A stretch of DNA of 64,000 bases from positions 11,191,843-11,255,842 of the forward strand of contig JAEMBT020000003.1 in NCBI GenBank assembly GCA_018873245.2. The letters are read 5' to 3'. The position numbers were made by a program, and so were the translations under genes. This document shows positions 1-14,634 of the stretch, piece by piece (position 1 is the first letter of the stretch; each line of letters opens with the position of its first letter). The notes beneath the pieces were generated by a model that made no database searches, was not told where the DNA came from, and worked only from the letters and a program-made list of their open reading frames with translations. The DNA is from Archegozetes longisetosus. Lineage: Eukaryota; Arthropoda; Arachnida; Sarcoptiformes; Trhypochthoniidae.

Positions 1-208
1 GAACTTAAGTTTCGTTTAACATTTTCTGGTTTGACATAATGTAAACTGATCCCTGGTAGGATATGGTCTGAGCTAAAATGACTGCACTATTGATGACAAA
101 ATGTTTTGATATCTAACTGAAAGCCCACTCATAAGTAGTTTGAAAGCAAACAAAAACCTGACAAAAGCATTAATAACTATTAGATAAGAAAATTGTCAAA
201 ACACATAC

Positions 209-615
209 CAATAAGAAAGATGTCATAAACTAAAGACAATAGAAGTGAACTAATATTATGATCACATTTATAGACAACAGCCCCAAAGGCGTCCACATAA
301 TCAATAACAGTGTTTGATGTGTGATGAAGAAGCCATTGGCCATCGATTGCGATTTGTGTGGCAATGATAAAGAAGAGTAATAATGCCTGATATGATGCCG
401 GAAGATAAATACCAGTGTGCAGTGATAATAGAAATACTGTTTTAACCAGTAGTGTGGCAAATATTAGGGAATAACAGACTCCTAGTCCGGCCCTTATTAT
501 TGTACAAGAGACCCAACTGGGATTTGGCACAAACGCGATCCCTAACGCTGACGATAGGAATAGACCTAGTAATAGCATCTGCCCGAGAAATAGGTGCCGA
601 CGAGATGGTGACGTT
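209..615 (-). CDS. boss: boss-like receptor, exon B (TM2 to TM6)
   Basis: Internal exon of 407 bases bounded by acceptor CCCTAACAG and donor G|GTATGTG. The frame continues from the upstream exon through the split Arg codon. It carries five hydrophobic segments separated by short loops. Confidence 0.72.
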
Positions 616-1837
616 CTGTTAGGGACAACAATAGTTCATTATCAAATCAAATCAACAGTTTTAAAGTTCATATGTTATAACTTATAAAAATGAAATCAAT
701 TTGGTTAGGTTATCAATTAACCAAAAAGTAAAAATATTTTTAACAATAAAAATATACAAGTTAATCTAATTTTTAATAATATTAAATTTGTTCAGGGAGA
801 CAGATTTAAAACTACATACGGGTCTTATTCACAACACTTGTTAAAAAGATTTTTCAGTCATCAATTATTAAGTATTCTTGGAGGCTTTTCAAAGATTACT
901 GTTTGAAAGGATGGTTTATGTGACCAATTATTTATGTATGCATTTCTTCCGTTCATTAATTATTTAAGGTTCTTATTTGGACAAAAATAGTTTTATTTTG
1001 TTTATTCTGGAGTTATTGTACTTTTTGTATCTGTTTTTCGCTAAATTATTCATCGAATGATAAAATGTTTTGTTTCCCAATATTTTGTTTATTCACTAAT
1101 GTCCAGTCTTTTTCTCAATAAATAAATAATTAATTGAATGCAATTCGGAGGAATCAGGACATAATTGCATTGATCTTCAGATAATTGGATTAAGCTCGCA
1201 ATTGTTCGTCAAATTAGGGTATAAGAATGTTTTTAAAAACTTATCAAATGCTAAATACTTAAAGTTTGATGGAACTTAAGAAGTTGAGGTTTGAGTGGAC
1301 AAAAATAGTTTGAATGGCATGCTATGAATAGCTATGAAAAAGATATATCCACGGATAAAAACAACTTCAATTAATCTAAAGGAACTTTGAAAATATTTCT
1401 GAAAGCTATTAAAAGAAAAGATCAAAGCAATCAGTAATAATCTCATACCTGCACGCCTTATAGATTACAAAGATCTCAAAGAGCGCAATAACAATCATAT
1501 TAAGACAAGACAATGCCATAACTGGTGCGACCCATTGTTCCTCTCTTAGTGTGAAACCGCTAATCACTTCTTTAGCCGAATTGATTTCAGTCAATATAAC
1601 AACCGAATGATTATCAACAATAGTAACGTTAGACACATTTGGCGATTGAGTTGTCATTTCTAGTCGATTATCGTTCGGACCGAATCTCGGCTGTGGATCT
1701 AATTCATAGTCATGTGGAGACAGCGATCCTGAAGAAGTCGATCTCGTAGTTGTTGTTATTGTTGTTGTGATTACTTGTCCTAATGATAGAGGCAGTGATA
1801 TTATATTCAAATAATGGTTGCTTTGAATCCAACGCAT
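209..1837 (-). CDS. boss: Class C GPCR, Bride-of-sevenless-like (partial, 3' end off window)
   Basis: This is the 7-transmembrane core of a family C receptor. Exon A (1837..1449) ends in TM1 (read QWVAPVMALSCLNMIVIA then FEIFVIYKACR) with donor GTATGAG. Exon B (615..209) follows acceptor CTAACAG, and the split codon AG|A joins the frame. Exon B begins TSPSRRHLFLGQ and runs through TM2, TM3 (SCTIIRAGLGVCYSLIFATL), TM4-TM5 (LPASYQALLLFF, IATQIAIDGQWLL) and TM6 (SSLLLSLVYDIFLIG) to donor GTATGTG; TM7 and the tail lie left of position 1. The RRHLFLGQ loop and YQ.LLLFF..Q.....QWLL pattern suggest boss/GPRC5 rather than glutamate receptors, from memory of the family. The ATG at 1837 gives a short, Thr-rich ectodomain with a weak signal peptide. 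Alternatively exon A is internal, with an acceptor near 1846, because an in-frame TAA lies upstream at about 1862. The family call is firm; the symbol is less so. Confidence 0.72.
616..1448 (-). other. Intron of the boss-like gene
   Basis: An 833-base AT-rich interval between donor GTATGAG and acceptor CTAACAG. I see no coding or repeat feature in it. Confidence 0.65.
1449..1837 (-). CDS. boss: boss-like receptor, exon A (ectodomain stalk and TM1)
   Basis: This exon encodes a Thr-rich stalk (an imperfect ACA-codon repeat, seen on the plus strand as GTT repeats at about 1747-1772), an N-glycosylation-rich segment containing NVSNVT, then TM1. Its length from the ATG at 1837 is 389 bases, leaving phase 2, which exon B needs. 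The true 5' boundary is uncertain. Confidence 0.6.
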
Positions 1838-1852
1838 GACCGATCGCTTCAA

Positions 1853-4800
1853 TACGATAAAAGTTTATATTGCTTTCTTCAGTCAATGTCTCGATCCCTT
1901 TCTCACTGATGGATAGTCTTTCGTATTCCCTCTGAGTATGTTTTCTGATCAAAATGGCAAAAGAGAATGAGAGAACATGTTAAGTATAATAGACATGAAA
2001 AGTTTGTTAAGGAGAGTACGCGAAGAGAGTATGACATCTGAGGAATCTAGGGATTATCAATACCGTTTCATAATGTATGAAAAATATTATTGATTAGGGC
2101 TATTATTAGTCCAATAAATTTATGTCAAATTTAGGGCTTTGCACAAATAGATTGATTAATATTTCATATGACTATTATTATAACAATTCAATTATTAATT
2201 CATTGGTTTCCTATCAAATAAGCATCAAATTGAGCACATGAGGAGTGCCTTAAAAACAAACCTTTTTTATTGTTATAGTTTATAAATAATTAATTGTCAT
2301 CCAAACATATTTCAATATGAAAATTAGTCGGATTTTTTCACACAGGATGGAAAGTATTTGCAACTTCAAATAATAAATCATCAGTCGATAAACATTTTTT
2401 CTCTTAATACAGATTTAAAAACTTGAGTAACTTTTTTAATGATCATAAATCAATAGCCACTAAATTAGTTGCGACACTCACTCGCACTATCGAGACACAT
2501 TAAAAAAGTTGAGCAAAAATAAGAAGAGAAAGCCAAATCAAATAACTAGTGTCTATGATATCTTGTCGGATCTTAAGCGATGAAACCCCCTTCAGGTCAA
2601 TCTTATACTAGTTTTCCAATCCATTTATTCCTAGGCATTGATAGCATTGAAGTTTAAGAAAAAAAGTTTTGCCGAAAGCGATGGAGAGAGCACTAAAATA
2701 AAAGGCTTTAAAATACAAGCGAATCACTCCATTAAGTATAACTAATATATTAAGGAAAATGTTTTCTTATGTATGAGTTTTTTGGGTGTTGTCTCACTTC
2801 AGAATGAAAGGGATATTACAGTTGAATAGTGGTACATAAGAGGTGTCATTGCATCAACTTATAGTTGAGAACTTCAGATATAGGGGTCTTAACAATTATA
2901 TATTGAAAATATTTATTCGTGTCAAACTTATATTCCATGAAAATTTTCATTATGTTCATGACTGGTTTGGAAACCTGTGTCAAAAACTTGTTAGAATTTC
3001 AACAATATTTTTCAATGCTATTTATTTTTATGCTATTTATGTTGAGTCTTAAACAATTTACTGACCATAACTTCGACCAAATTAGTCTTTTAAGCGTTTA
3101 ATGTGAAGATGCGTCTCATAAGAATAATTGAATTGCAAGCAATTCATATTCAATTTACAATTAAGCTAAATAAGTAATGATTCAAATGAATATGTAAAAC
3201 ATTATAATATTGATTGTTTAAATTACAAGTCCGTTCATTGCTGAATAAAATGCTTTGGAAAATATTTTTAAAAATGTTTTAATGAATCTTAAATTTTTCG
3301 TATGGGTTGAAAGCTTTGGATATCATTTAAATATATAATTAATAATGAAGTTTTGAAAAAAATGTTTCCTCAGTAACAATTTATCCATGAATTTGAATGA
3401 TTTTACTATAAAACTATTAATTTGACAGTTCGTGTAAAACTTACACGTGGGTTCATATGAGGCTTAAAATCTCTTTTGATAAGTTGATAGGAATGTGACT
3501 TTGAATTGTGCAAATTTCACGATTTGGCTTTTCGTTCATTTTATTTACTGTTGAGGTTTCAGTACTTATAATATGGTTAGTTTCGGTTTTTCGTTATGTG
3601 CTTCCCTTTTCAAACTCTTTTACAACTGCGTGATTGGACGCTCTCGCGTGAGAATAGGATTTAAGTGAAGATAGAGTTGGAATAACTTCTATACAGAAGT
3701 GACTCAGGGATTGACAACTTAAGTAGTAGTAAAATAATAAATTTTCTCATTAACTATCTGTTAGAGGAATTAGTCGCTATAAAAATATTAAGCAATTTAA
3801 TTATCAGACTTTAATTGAAAGTTAAATATACTTTCACTTAAATTGTTTGGTTATCATTAAAATTATGCTTTTAATTGTCAGCAATAAAAATTATAATTTT
3901 TAAAACTAGAATCTAATTAAAAGCAAATGAACCTTAAAGTTTGCTGTTCGATTCAATTAAAAAGTCAATTTAATATCAATTAATGTCTTCGTATACGATA
4001 TCATCAAAAGTGAACTCAATTGAAAAAATACACATTTTTTACGTGAACTTTATTTTTGACAAACAATAGAGAAAAAATCAAATCAATTAAGCTTTCCTAC
4101 TATAAAAAACTACAAAAAAGAGAAAAAAAGCGAATAAAGTTAGTTGAAATAAATGGGAGACAATGACTCATGGAATAATAAATTGCTGTTCTGGTGGATT
4201 AGAGAAAACTTAAATCCCTTCAAAACACAATTTATTTCTTTCTATATGTCGCGCAACAAAATTAAAGCGAGAAAAAGGTAGGAAAGAAAAGATATGCAAA
4301 CAACTGCTCATTAATTTTAATTTTTTACGTGCGATGCAGATTTATTCTTATTACATGGTGTCTAATATACTTTGAGCTAATAAAAAATGCACAAAAATAC
4401 TGCAAACTTAATGAAACTCAAGCTGAAGGTTGGCGTTTCTTCAGATTTCACGCTTTGATCAATTGTTAGTCTTCTTTCCTTCCGCTTATTCTCGACTGTT
4501 TTCCTGATTTGCCTAATTTTGATCAATCAAATTATGCCTTACATTGAACGAGATCTTATGCGTAAAAAATTGTTGACACGTCAAAATTTATTAAAACTTT
4601 TTCTGAGAGTGAAACAAATTTCTTTTAGATTTTCAAGATTTTTATTCCGTTACTTATTGAATGATAAATATGATTGTCTCAATTCATAGGAAATGTTCAT
4701 ACATTTAGGCGAGCTGTGAAATATTAGATTATTTACTAGAAGTTCTATAGCATTAAGATAAGGCCAGACGTTAAATAGTGTGGGAGTACTAGTGCTGGTA

Positions 4801-7800
4801 TTAGACAATAACCGATTAGTGGATTATATACAGCTTATGCATCAGATGGGAATCGGCAACAAACGTATCAAAAGAAATAAATACACTTAATATGCTCATA
4901 ATAAATAATACATAAGTGAAGTGTCACAAACTATTGAAGGGAACAGAGTTTTAGCCAGAAAACCGATAATCTCTAATCCCTTATTGATGTGATGTATGGT
5001 ATAATGCAATGAACTTATGATAATATGCTTTTCGGATAACTGGCTATCAGTTTGAATCTTGTATGGGGTGGGCTCTAATGTATGAGTAGTAAGACATCGA
5101 TTTGCAGCAAAAATCGCTTCTCATTTTTCAATAAACACAATTTAGCACACTTCTACCATGATTCATTTTAGTGTCAAAATTTGAGACACAGAATGCTTAC
5201 TTTTTTGGACGTAAATAATTGAGGGATTACAATACTTTTACTTTTAAATCAAATCAGATTTTTGTAAGTATAATAACTTTTTCTAACAAGTGTATCTTAA
5301 GTGAAATCTCACTAAAACAAGTTCTTAACTATTTTATGGGCTTTCTATCAAAGATTTTGTTTTGCCTAGCATATGATCAAATTTTGCTAGAAAACCGTAA
5401 TTTGAGTGAAAATCACGTATATTTCTTCTGAAAAATGACAGAATTTAATAACTTTTTGAGCAATACACTATGCTTTATTTGAAAAAAAACTAGTGTACTA
5501 TTTTTTGGTAACTTATTAAATTTGACCGTGTTGTTCAAACAAACAAATGACTAAATCGCCAAAATCAAAGTTCTAAGACTTTTACGCAACTTTTTGACTC
5601 AGTACTTGGATTAAATTGATTTATGAAAACTTTCACTCCCATAAATGATTTCAAGTATAAAAATACTTCTCCAAAAATTTAAAAATTGACATGTGAGCAT
5701 TTGAAGCAAAAAATTTCTCGTCTTAATGATAGCCTATGTTATGAAAACATATTAATGGTCAAGGATTTCGTGTAAGAATTGATTAAAAATTGATAAAAAT
5801 AGGTTGCGCTTAAAATAAAGGATGAGATGATTTCGTAATTAGTTTCTTAATTACATTTTCTTATCGAGATAACTAACCTTGAGGTGCAGTCATTTTTTCA
5901 AATATTCATACCATATGTCAAAGCAAACAATTGAGGATAACTAAGAAATTATGATTAATTGCATGTTCACATTGAAAATGACAACAATTGAACAGACAGT
6001 GAAACGAGTTTTGAGTATAAAGACAACAAAATTATTCAAGTCTAATATTTGAGCCATTAATTAATTCCTTAAAATAGTTTTGATGATGCGCAGAGTAAAT
6101 AATTTAACCTTCAGTTGTATTTCAACAGTGAATATGAAATGATATTATTGTTTAAAATTTAAAATTCAAATTCAATAAATTTCTAGAAGTATAATATTTT
6201 TGATTCAAAAATTAGACTGAAAATAGTCTTAAATGAGAATTTAGACTCTAACTCTATAACGCGTTTTGAAACAAACTTGACTTTACTACGCGCTTTAAAA
6301 ATTAATTTCTAATCTCTTAGTGCAAACTAAAATCTTAAAAATAATCGTAATATAATTGTGTTTGGTTGTGAGCTATTAGATGAATGCCCTCTCAATTTGT
6401 CTAATGGAAAATTCATACTACCGGTAAAAAAGTTCGTCTCTCAACACATTCTCATTGAGTTTCTTTAATCGAAAAAAATTTGATGTCATTAAATATGAGG
6501 GCAGGTGTTCGCCAATCACATACTAAGTTGAGAAAACTTTTCGATTTGTCTTTGTACTAACATCTCAACTATAGATATCTAATTCTCTTTTCAATTGTTC
6601 TTAACTGTAGGAAACAATTGCTTCGCTTCTTACATAACAAGCGATTGCTATGCTCTCAAAAGCTATGCCTTTCTATTCATCTAAAGCCCTAATATAGAGA
6701 AAAATTTTGCCTCGAATCGTGAAAATCGTGAATCATTTTGTAATCAATCATTTGTAACACTCTTTTCCTTTTAACCCTTATTTCTTGAGAGCATGTACAG
6801 AAAAATTGTTTAATTTGCCAAATAAGGCCTCAAAAAATAGCAGATGTTAGGCATAACTGCATCGCAGCAAAAAATACTTCTCAACCACTTAATAGTGATT
6901 TTGTGTTTCGCTGCCTTCAAGCCTGCACCTTACATTAACTGTCGCCAAATCATAAAGTCTTGTGATATTCCCACGTTTTTTATGACAGCAATTCCTCGAA
7001 TGGAATGTATTTAGTATTCCGTTTAGAAATCAAATTCAATAAATAGATTAAACATTCATTCGTACTGGTATTTCAGATGTAATCAATCGATATCTGATTC
7101 AATTTTGTTGCTAACTTGCTATCATCTTAAAACAATAGATTCCATATACTTGTATCTTCTATTGATTTTTGCAATTTTTCTTCTAATACATGCCTCAACA
7201 AATAAATGCTAGAATTGCTTTTCTAAGTCTGTTGTCTATATTTGACTTGAAATTCATGGTATAATTGCAATTATTAAATAAGGAAGAGAACGCAAATGTA
7301 ATTATATAACTGAAGCAATTATTAGGAACTGCAGTTTAATGATGAAGCAGAATATGTAAAAATATGTAAATTGAACTTCTAGTTTGCTATTGTCTAAAAA
7401 TTGAGCTTCAATAAACAATTAGATGCGCATCAAATCAAATATAAAATTATCGACTTGTGGTCCAAATGTATATAATTAATCTTCAGAAAAACCTTAATGA
7501 ACTTCAAAGCTATGAAGCGATTACACTCAAAAAATAATAGCTTTTCATAGAACATTTGAAAGCGATCTTATCTCAAAAAATGACATTTCTCAGTTTATTT
7601 CAATATATTTTATAAATAAACGACATGATAATAATTACTTAAATAGATTTCTTGTGGCCACACTTTGGATAAGAAAAATGTTAGTCTCTCTCCACAACAT
7701 GAGTACGAAATAAATAAGTAAAACGAAAGAAAGTACAAAAACCATTTATCATCGAATTGGTAATTTTACTGAAATTTTCTGACAACAAATTGATGACTTA

Positions 7801-9025
7801 TTTTCAGTGCTCGCAATAGAGAATTAATTTTCTCTACGGATAGAGCAGTAGATAGTTAAAGGGAAAGCAAAGGACACATAAGATTAACGTTAGTCACTAT
7901 GCTTAAAAAACTTGTCGATCCATGAGGTCTCTGAGGTTAAGTTAGTTATATTCTAGTAGTCAATTGATAGATGCATAAAAGCTTTGCCTTTAGTTTTTAA
8001 TCAATGCATTTTTGGTTATGTTTTGGGGCTTTCAAAAATTGAGGGTTTTATTCATACTAACGAAGCAATTTCTAGAAGAGAAAGACATTCATTTAATGTG
8101 AAGATTAACGAACAGAAGAGAAAAATAATGGTAAGAGAAAAAGAAGAACGAGATTCAGATTCACCTTATGGGCAAAGTTGATAACAATTTCTCTTACAAG
8201 CTCACAGTCTAAGCATTTCAGCTGAAAACCCAATTAGCGAGACTATAGAGCATTTCTAAATTTGTTGCTATACTATTCGATCATAACGTCTATTGATCCA
8301 AAAGTTAAATATTTCTTAGTTTGACTACTTCTGAAAAGTTCTAAACACTAGTTCATCTTATATCTTACGCTAATCATAGATATTTTAGTTTTAATACTAG
8401 CAAATGAGCTTTGACTGTATTCTTATACATAGGTTTTCACGCCATCGCTTTTTAAATAATATTTGATGCGTGAAAAATGCGTTCACTTTTTAGTTATAAT
8501 GATAATAATAATAAATAATGACACTGTTATTTTCTGGTATTGAAAAAGTGAAAAGCCGTTTAGTCTTCTCTAATAATTATAGGAAGAAAATTGTTTCCTA
8601 TTATTGTGCTTTCAAATAACTACTTATCTGGAGTGAAGACATGAGTATCTTATATCTGAAGTCGGGCTCACGAGTCAGTTATTCGCACTTTTTTCTCACT
8701 CTAGAAAAATGAACTTTAATTACACTTTTCTAACGAAATGTCTCTTATCTTTGAAATTATAATTAGGGAGAATCATAATTACTATTACGTATTGTGACAA
8801 ATCCTCAGTGAATACTAGAGAATGAGTTAGAGATTAAATAAGGATTTGTGGCAATATAAATGAAAAGTATTCAAATTTGTTTTGTAATGGGCTTTTGTAC
8901 TCAATTTCATATTCATATCACACTAAAACACCTAAAACTCTGTTTTATTATTAGTCGAACACAACCAAACATTTATTTTCATTTTCTCACTGAATATTAA
9001 ACTTGATATTCAGCTGCGTTTTATT
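1853..9025. other. AT-rich stretch without recognised gene
   Basis: All open frames here are short, AT-rich and lack any domain I recognise. It could be the upstream intergenic region or a large 5' intron of the boss-like receptor. Nothing in the sequence decides between these. Confidence 0.6.

Positions 9026-9053
<28 letters not shown>
9026..9053. repeat. (AG)14 microsatellite
   Basis: Uninterrupted AG dinucleotide tract. It is one of several purine/pyrimidine tracts between 9 and 22 kb. Confidence 0.97.
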
Positions 9054-9057
<4 letters not shown>

Positions 9058-12000
9058 AAGTGATAAGAATTTTTAATACAATGAAGAAATTTTGAGCAGT
9101 GCGTAAGATGAACTTCCAGTTTATGCATAATATTTGTAAAGGAAGAATAATATTGATATAGAACCTTATTATACAGAATGAAATTGAGATTGCACTACAT
9201 ACTTATATTAAAATTTTTATGCATAGTATAAAAATTGAAACGGAGTTCATGCAAAACTTTTATTATGATTAGATGTCGTTATTTGTTTTGTCAGATAAAC
9301 ACATATTTTGTTACGATTAAAATACCAAATGTTATATAAGTTTGAAAAATAGTCACTTTTTATACACTAAAAGGCAGATTTGATCTTGTTCTCTATAAAA
9401 CGAGATATTATTTTACTCCTAGAGTTGCCTCACTTTTAGCTAATGCAACAAAAAGTTTTTCATTGCTTTAAACTTTGTATAAATAATTGTTTGGACATTA
9501 AAATATTCATGAATTAATGTTTGGAATTATTACTCAATCCTTTTGAAGAGTACTACAACTGAAGGTAATTCGAGATTTGCATCAAAGTCAATCTTTGGAA
9601 AGGAAAAAATGAAACGAAAATCCGGTAAAGGCTTTCACTCATGATTGTGTATAAAATTTATTTTTCTGTCTACCACTCGCTGTCTTTTCTTGAGGTGAAT
9701 ATACTTTAACAAAATAGCAAATAAAAAAAGAAATTGAAAGTCTGTGCTCTTAAGATATAGTAAAAAATATTTACTGAGATTCAGGTATCGAACAAAATAT
9801 TTTAAGGTTTTATAAAACATTTACAATTTTATGGACAGTCTATAAGACAATATCATTTATAACAATGTCTGTCATGTCTTATCTGGAAAGAAAATGTATA
9901 AAAATTGTTTTTTCTTAATATAATATTGTCTCGTCTGTACCCATCAACCTATAGAAAGCCTAAAATACTTTCTGAGGTGAGAAAACACATACAATAAAAG
10001 CAATAAAGAAACTTCCGAAAAACTTATCTCTTACTACTTTATAAATTTTGAATGCATCAAAATTATAAAACTATAGACGAGATCGTAAAGCGTTAGTTCA
10101 CATTAAGGTCAAGAAAAGACTTCTCCTAAAAGTCATGTCTCATTCATTTGGCAAATGAAAGCTTTAATATCTTTGACTCATTCTTTGATTCAAATTTTCA
10201 TACCATGAGATTATTTTAATCTAATTTCTTAGAGGAAATCTTCTGAAGTGCAAAACCCTTTCGAATATATATGACTTTATTAATAAACGTCAAGTTATTG
10301 AATGAATATTTAAACAAATGCTAAGCTTTGATGAGAATTCGGAAGAAGTACTACTCAGCCTAAATGTATTCAAAATATTCCAAAAATGTTATTTTATACG
10401 AAAAACTATACTTTTATCAAAATTCACGAAAGGGTAAAAAAATGATAATCTTTTGAAAGTATCAATCAGTAAAAGAAAGTTGTTTTAAATTCAGACATTT
10501 AAAAGTTGAAATATTTTTACTCAAGTCATAGTAAACTTGGAGTATAAAAACCTATTCAATAATAAGCAGTAATAACTTTTAGTAATAAATAATTCATAAT
10601 ATAATTTTATTTTCATCTTCAGCTCAAACGATGTGTCACGTTCTTTATTGAGTGCGAGTAAATCCTCGTGAGATTAATATCCACTAAGTTTTTACAGTTT
10701 ACGATATCTTTGGATCGAGAATAAAAAGCAGAAGTGTTCGCCTCTCTCCTTTTTCTGATATTACTTTATAAGAGAAAGATAACTAATGATCGCAACATAT
10801 TTGCAACTTTGCATTCAACCAAACAGAAAAGAAAGTATTTTTGCGCAACAATTCATATGCAAATTTCAATGGTTCATGTGAAAGAGAGGCCAATTTTTCT
10901 CAATCATTACAAGTTTTTTTAAAGCGTCTGAAATTGCGTTTTTGAATTTTAAATAAATTATTGAAAGTTTGGAGTCCAAAAGCAAACGAGTGAAAGAATA
11001 TGAAATATTCTTAAACAAAAATAATTTTGAGCACTCTTTAGGTTTCAATTAATACAATATGCATTGCATAGTATGCTATCAAATTAATGAAAATATTATA
11101 TATATATATTTTTCCAAAATCAATGATGTATTAATTAAACGTTTGCAGTTTTTAAATTTCATAAGCTTATAAGTCAGGTACAAAAGGACACCAGCTTGAG
11201 CTCAATCGCATACTATCTGTTGCAAATATTTATGTGCAAATAGATTTTTTTCTCAACGATTTCAAGCTTTTATCAAATTTTGAAAAAATGTTTGTTAGAT
11301 TTTGAATGAAAAGTTTGGTTCTCTTATTTTAAAAAGAAATAGCGAAATAATTTTGAAATATTATTTATTTTTAAAAGATATTAGTAATCAAGTTGATCTA
11401 TGTGATTGAGAAGGCTTTTCGTATTGATGTGACAGACAAGAAAGTAATTAAAAGTGACAGTCCTTTATGATTTATGACGATTTGCTTTATAATTTCGAAT
11501 CATCGAATATCTTTTATCTTTCTTAAAAAGCTTGAAAACTAAAATATTTGTGTTTAAGACGAAGCTTAAAGACACGAGTCTGGGCTCAACTGAACATTTA
11601 TCCCAAGTGCGTCCTTCGACACAAATTTATTCAAAACTATAAGCTTTAGTTAAAAATTTCAAAGGGTTATTATTCTCATATGAGTTAACGCAATAATTCT
11701 AAAACAAATTGAAAGCTCAGCTTAAACTATAATATACTATAATCGAATCGTTTTAGAGTCTTAAGATGTGAAAATTTAAAATGCAAATGATTCTAAGTAC
11801 ATACCATGGTCATTTTCAAGATTAAACTATCAGAATCAAAGTCACTCTTCAATACTTTTTAATGGCTTATTAGTAGCAAAAAAGAAAAATAATACTTAAA
11901 TGAAACACAAATAAAATACGGAAAACCAAATCATCTGAAGAACAAGAGATAAAAGTTCGAAGCAAGTAGAAGCTAATGAAACGAAATAAGACTATAAGTG

Positions 12001-13029
12001 CTATAAGAGACTCATTTAGTTTGTAGTTTATTCTAGTTTTAAAGCTTTACAAACATTAGGTTATGATAAAATGAATGAGAGAAACAAATATTGGTTTGAG
12101 ATAAGCTAATGAGAGAAAATGAAGCATATATTCTGTGTTTTTGAGCAATAATTGAAAGCACTAAACATTTTGATAGACATTCATCAAGAGTAGAGTAGAA
12201 TAGAAAATGAAAGATCCCGGAAATAATCGATCTGTTTATAACTTTCAACAGAGCAATAAATTTTTGAATTCTCTGTTTATTGCTTTTGGTAATTATGTTA
12301 ATATTTTTCTCTAACTCATGTTCAACATTCAAAATAAATTGTTTCACTATAAGTACTATTTTCAGTCATAATATTTATCTCAGAATATATAGGTTTAGAT
12401 GATGACTATTATTATATTTTGAACATAAAAGGCGGACGTTATTATTAGTATCTGATAAGCAATAGAAATGCAAAAAATCTATTTATTACTTTTTGTATGA
12501 AAAGAACTTGAGATTATATTTTGCAATCAGTTATGAGGACTGTATTAATTTAGTATGAATTGTAGCGAAACCCTAATATCTAGAAATGACCACAGATCAT
12601 AGTATTGGCCACTTTACTTGATTGCAATCACCCATTTTGACAATAACACTTTTTCCGTCCACTTAACTATTTCGATCAAATCCATTAGGTTTAGGGGAAA
12701 TCGATTTCCTTAAGAAGCATAGGGTTTAAGAAAATTAGGAAATACTTTTCATTAATACCCAATCTATTCAATTCATTTTTTGTTCAATTTTAAAAATAAA
12801 GTAATACTTCTGCTGACCAAAGGATTGATTACTCAATAAAAATAGAGTTGAAAAATACTTTGTAATTTAGTGAAAAAATATCTTGAACTTGGACTATAGT
12901 TAAAAAATCGAAATCTTCTCGTAGTTTAAAATTTTTGCTCGAGTTCTTGATTAAGAAAAATTATGAGACATCAGTTTTTTCTTCTAAATTACAAAAATTG
13001 TCACGATTTCTAGTAATCTAAGCCCAACT
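9054..13029. other. AT-rich stretch without recognised gene
   Basis: Only short frames with homopolymer-like translations. I see no splice-supported exon or transposon terminus. Confidence 0.55.
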
Positions 13030-13680
13030 AATCTCAATAGCTATTTTGATCATCCTCTCCCGTTCTCATCTATATGATTGCCAAAAACTCTATACTATCT
13101 CTTGTGCAGTACTTCCCAACTACTTTCGCTCTCATCTCACCCCACTTTCACTTTCATAAACTTATAAAGATTGCGAACAGAAAGAAAAAAATAATAACAA
13201 GAAGAAAAGCTGAAACCACAGCTAAATCCGTAGCGTTAGCAAAACAAGTTGTAGAACAAGACAATAAAATATGGCATAAAATATTAAAGTTATATATAGA
13301 GAGAGAAAATATAAAGAAACAGAAAGAGCAAGAGAGTGGGCTCGCCTGCCATATGAATATATGAAATATGAATATTAATATATGAAATTCGTGTGATAAC
13401 AATCATGTTCTTTGAGCTGATAAGCCCACACTTTTGACAACTCTCTCTCTCCCTATCCCTTGATCCTCTCCCCGACTAATCCCCCATCAAAACTCCCCCT
13501 CTATTTCTCATTCTTTTGTTGTATTATATCATAATAGTATCGCTTCAATAGAAAAGAGGAGGCATTTAATAATTATTATTTCTTTTTTCATACAATATTA
13601 TTATTTCCTTTTGCGTTACTTTTGCCGAAACTCGCGCGCAATTTGGATAGTATTATAATAAATAGCTATTGGGGGTCATT
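13030..13680. other. C/CT-rich island in gene-poor DNA
   Basis: Compared with its surroundings this interval is visibly richer in C. It has CT clusters near 13441-13510, a GCGCGC-containing stretch near 13633, and a TATAATAAATA-like sequence just downstream at about 13652. It has no convincing ORF. It might be a regulatory or promoter-like segment, but that is only an inference from composition. Confidence 0.25.
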
Positions 13681-14588
13681 GAGTGTGTTGAGCAAAAATA
13701 GGCAATCATTTTCTTTTATCAAAAAAACTTTCATTTTTTCATTGTCGAGATCGTAGGCTTTTCTACTGATTGCAACGATTTTTCTTTTCTCAATAGATTT
13801 TCATTTATTAAATCTTTTGAGAATAAAAAATAAGGGATTTCCAGAAAAAGTAAATAACTTTTTATTTTTTGATTAAGTTATTTTCGGAAAAATGTTTTGC
13901 ATATTTAAGTTTTATTGTTTTACTACTTTCTTCTAGACTTTATTTAACTTTCTAGTAGAAAAATTGTTTAGTATAAAAAGTTATGCAACATCTATCCAGC
14001 CTGTATCATATGTAAATACCTCGAGAATTAGAAAGATTTTTATATTTTTACCTACGAAAAGCATTTTAGTTATTACTGAAAAATTTCTTTTACTATAAAA
14101 ATAAAGCCCAAATAAGGCTTTTAAGATTATGGAAAAACTTTCTTTTGGAAGTAATACAAAAACATTTCTGATTTAATATACTTTTATTGAACACAAAACA
14201 ATAACTCTCAAGAATAGTGACGAAAATTCTGATGAAAAAACTTCAATGAAATGTAATAAAAATATAAATTTATCGGAAATAGTATTTCATCCAATTTCCT
14301 ATTCTAGTGCAAAACAGAGACGGGAATAGGAGTAAAGGCATAGAAAAATACCATTTAATTTTATATTTTCCAATTTGGTGGCAAAAGTCATTAAACGAGA
14401 AGTGCTTTTATGGGCAGTCGGTTTCAAGTATTAACATTCGAACGTTAAAACCTACGAAACTAATAGAGTGGAACATTGAGAGTGTCTGTACTACTACTCA
14501 TTGTTAATGCTTATGCTTGAAAACACCGAAAAACAAATTGATTTTGTGGCTCTTTTTTATTGAGTAAACAAATTTGAAAAATAGCTTT

Positions 14589-14592
<4 letters not shown>

Positions 14593-14629
<37 letters not shown>
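14593..14629. repeat. (CT)18 microsatellite
   Basis: An uninterrupted CT tract of about 37 bases. Confidence 0.97.

Positions 14630-14634
<5 letters not shown>

Noticed and set aside
1710..1952. 80-codon minus-strand frame with an Asn run
   Set aside because: It overlaps the boss-like exon in another frame; the Asn run is the shifted reading of the ACA repeat.
13074..13364. 96-codon plus-strand frame and its 82-codon antisense frame
   Set aside because: Low-complexity Lys/Glu or Phe/Ile translations from AG-rich DNA, with no domain, start context or splice partner.
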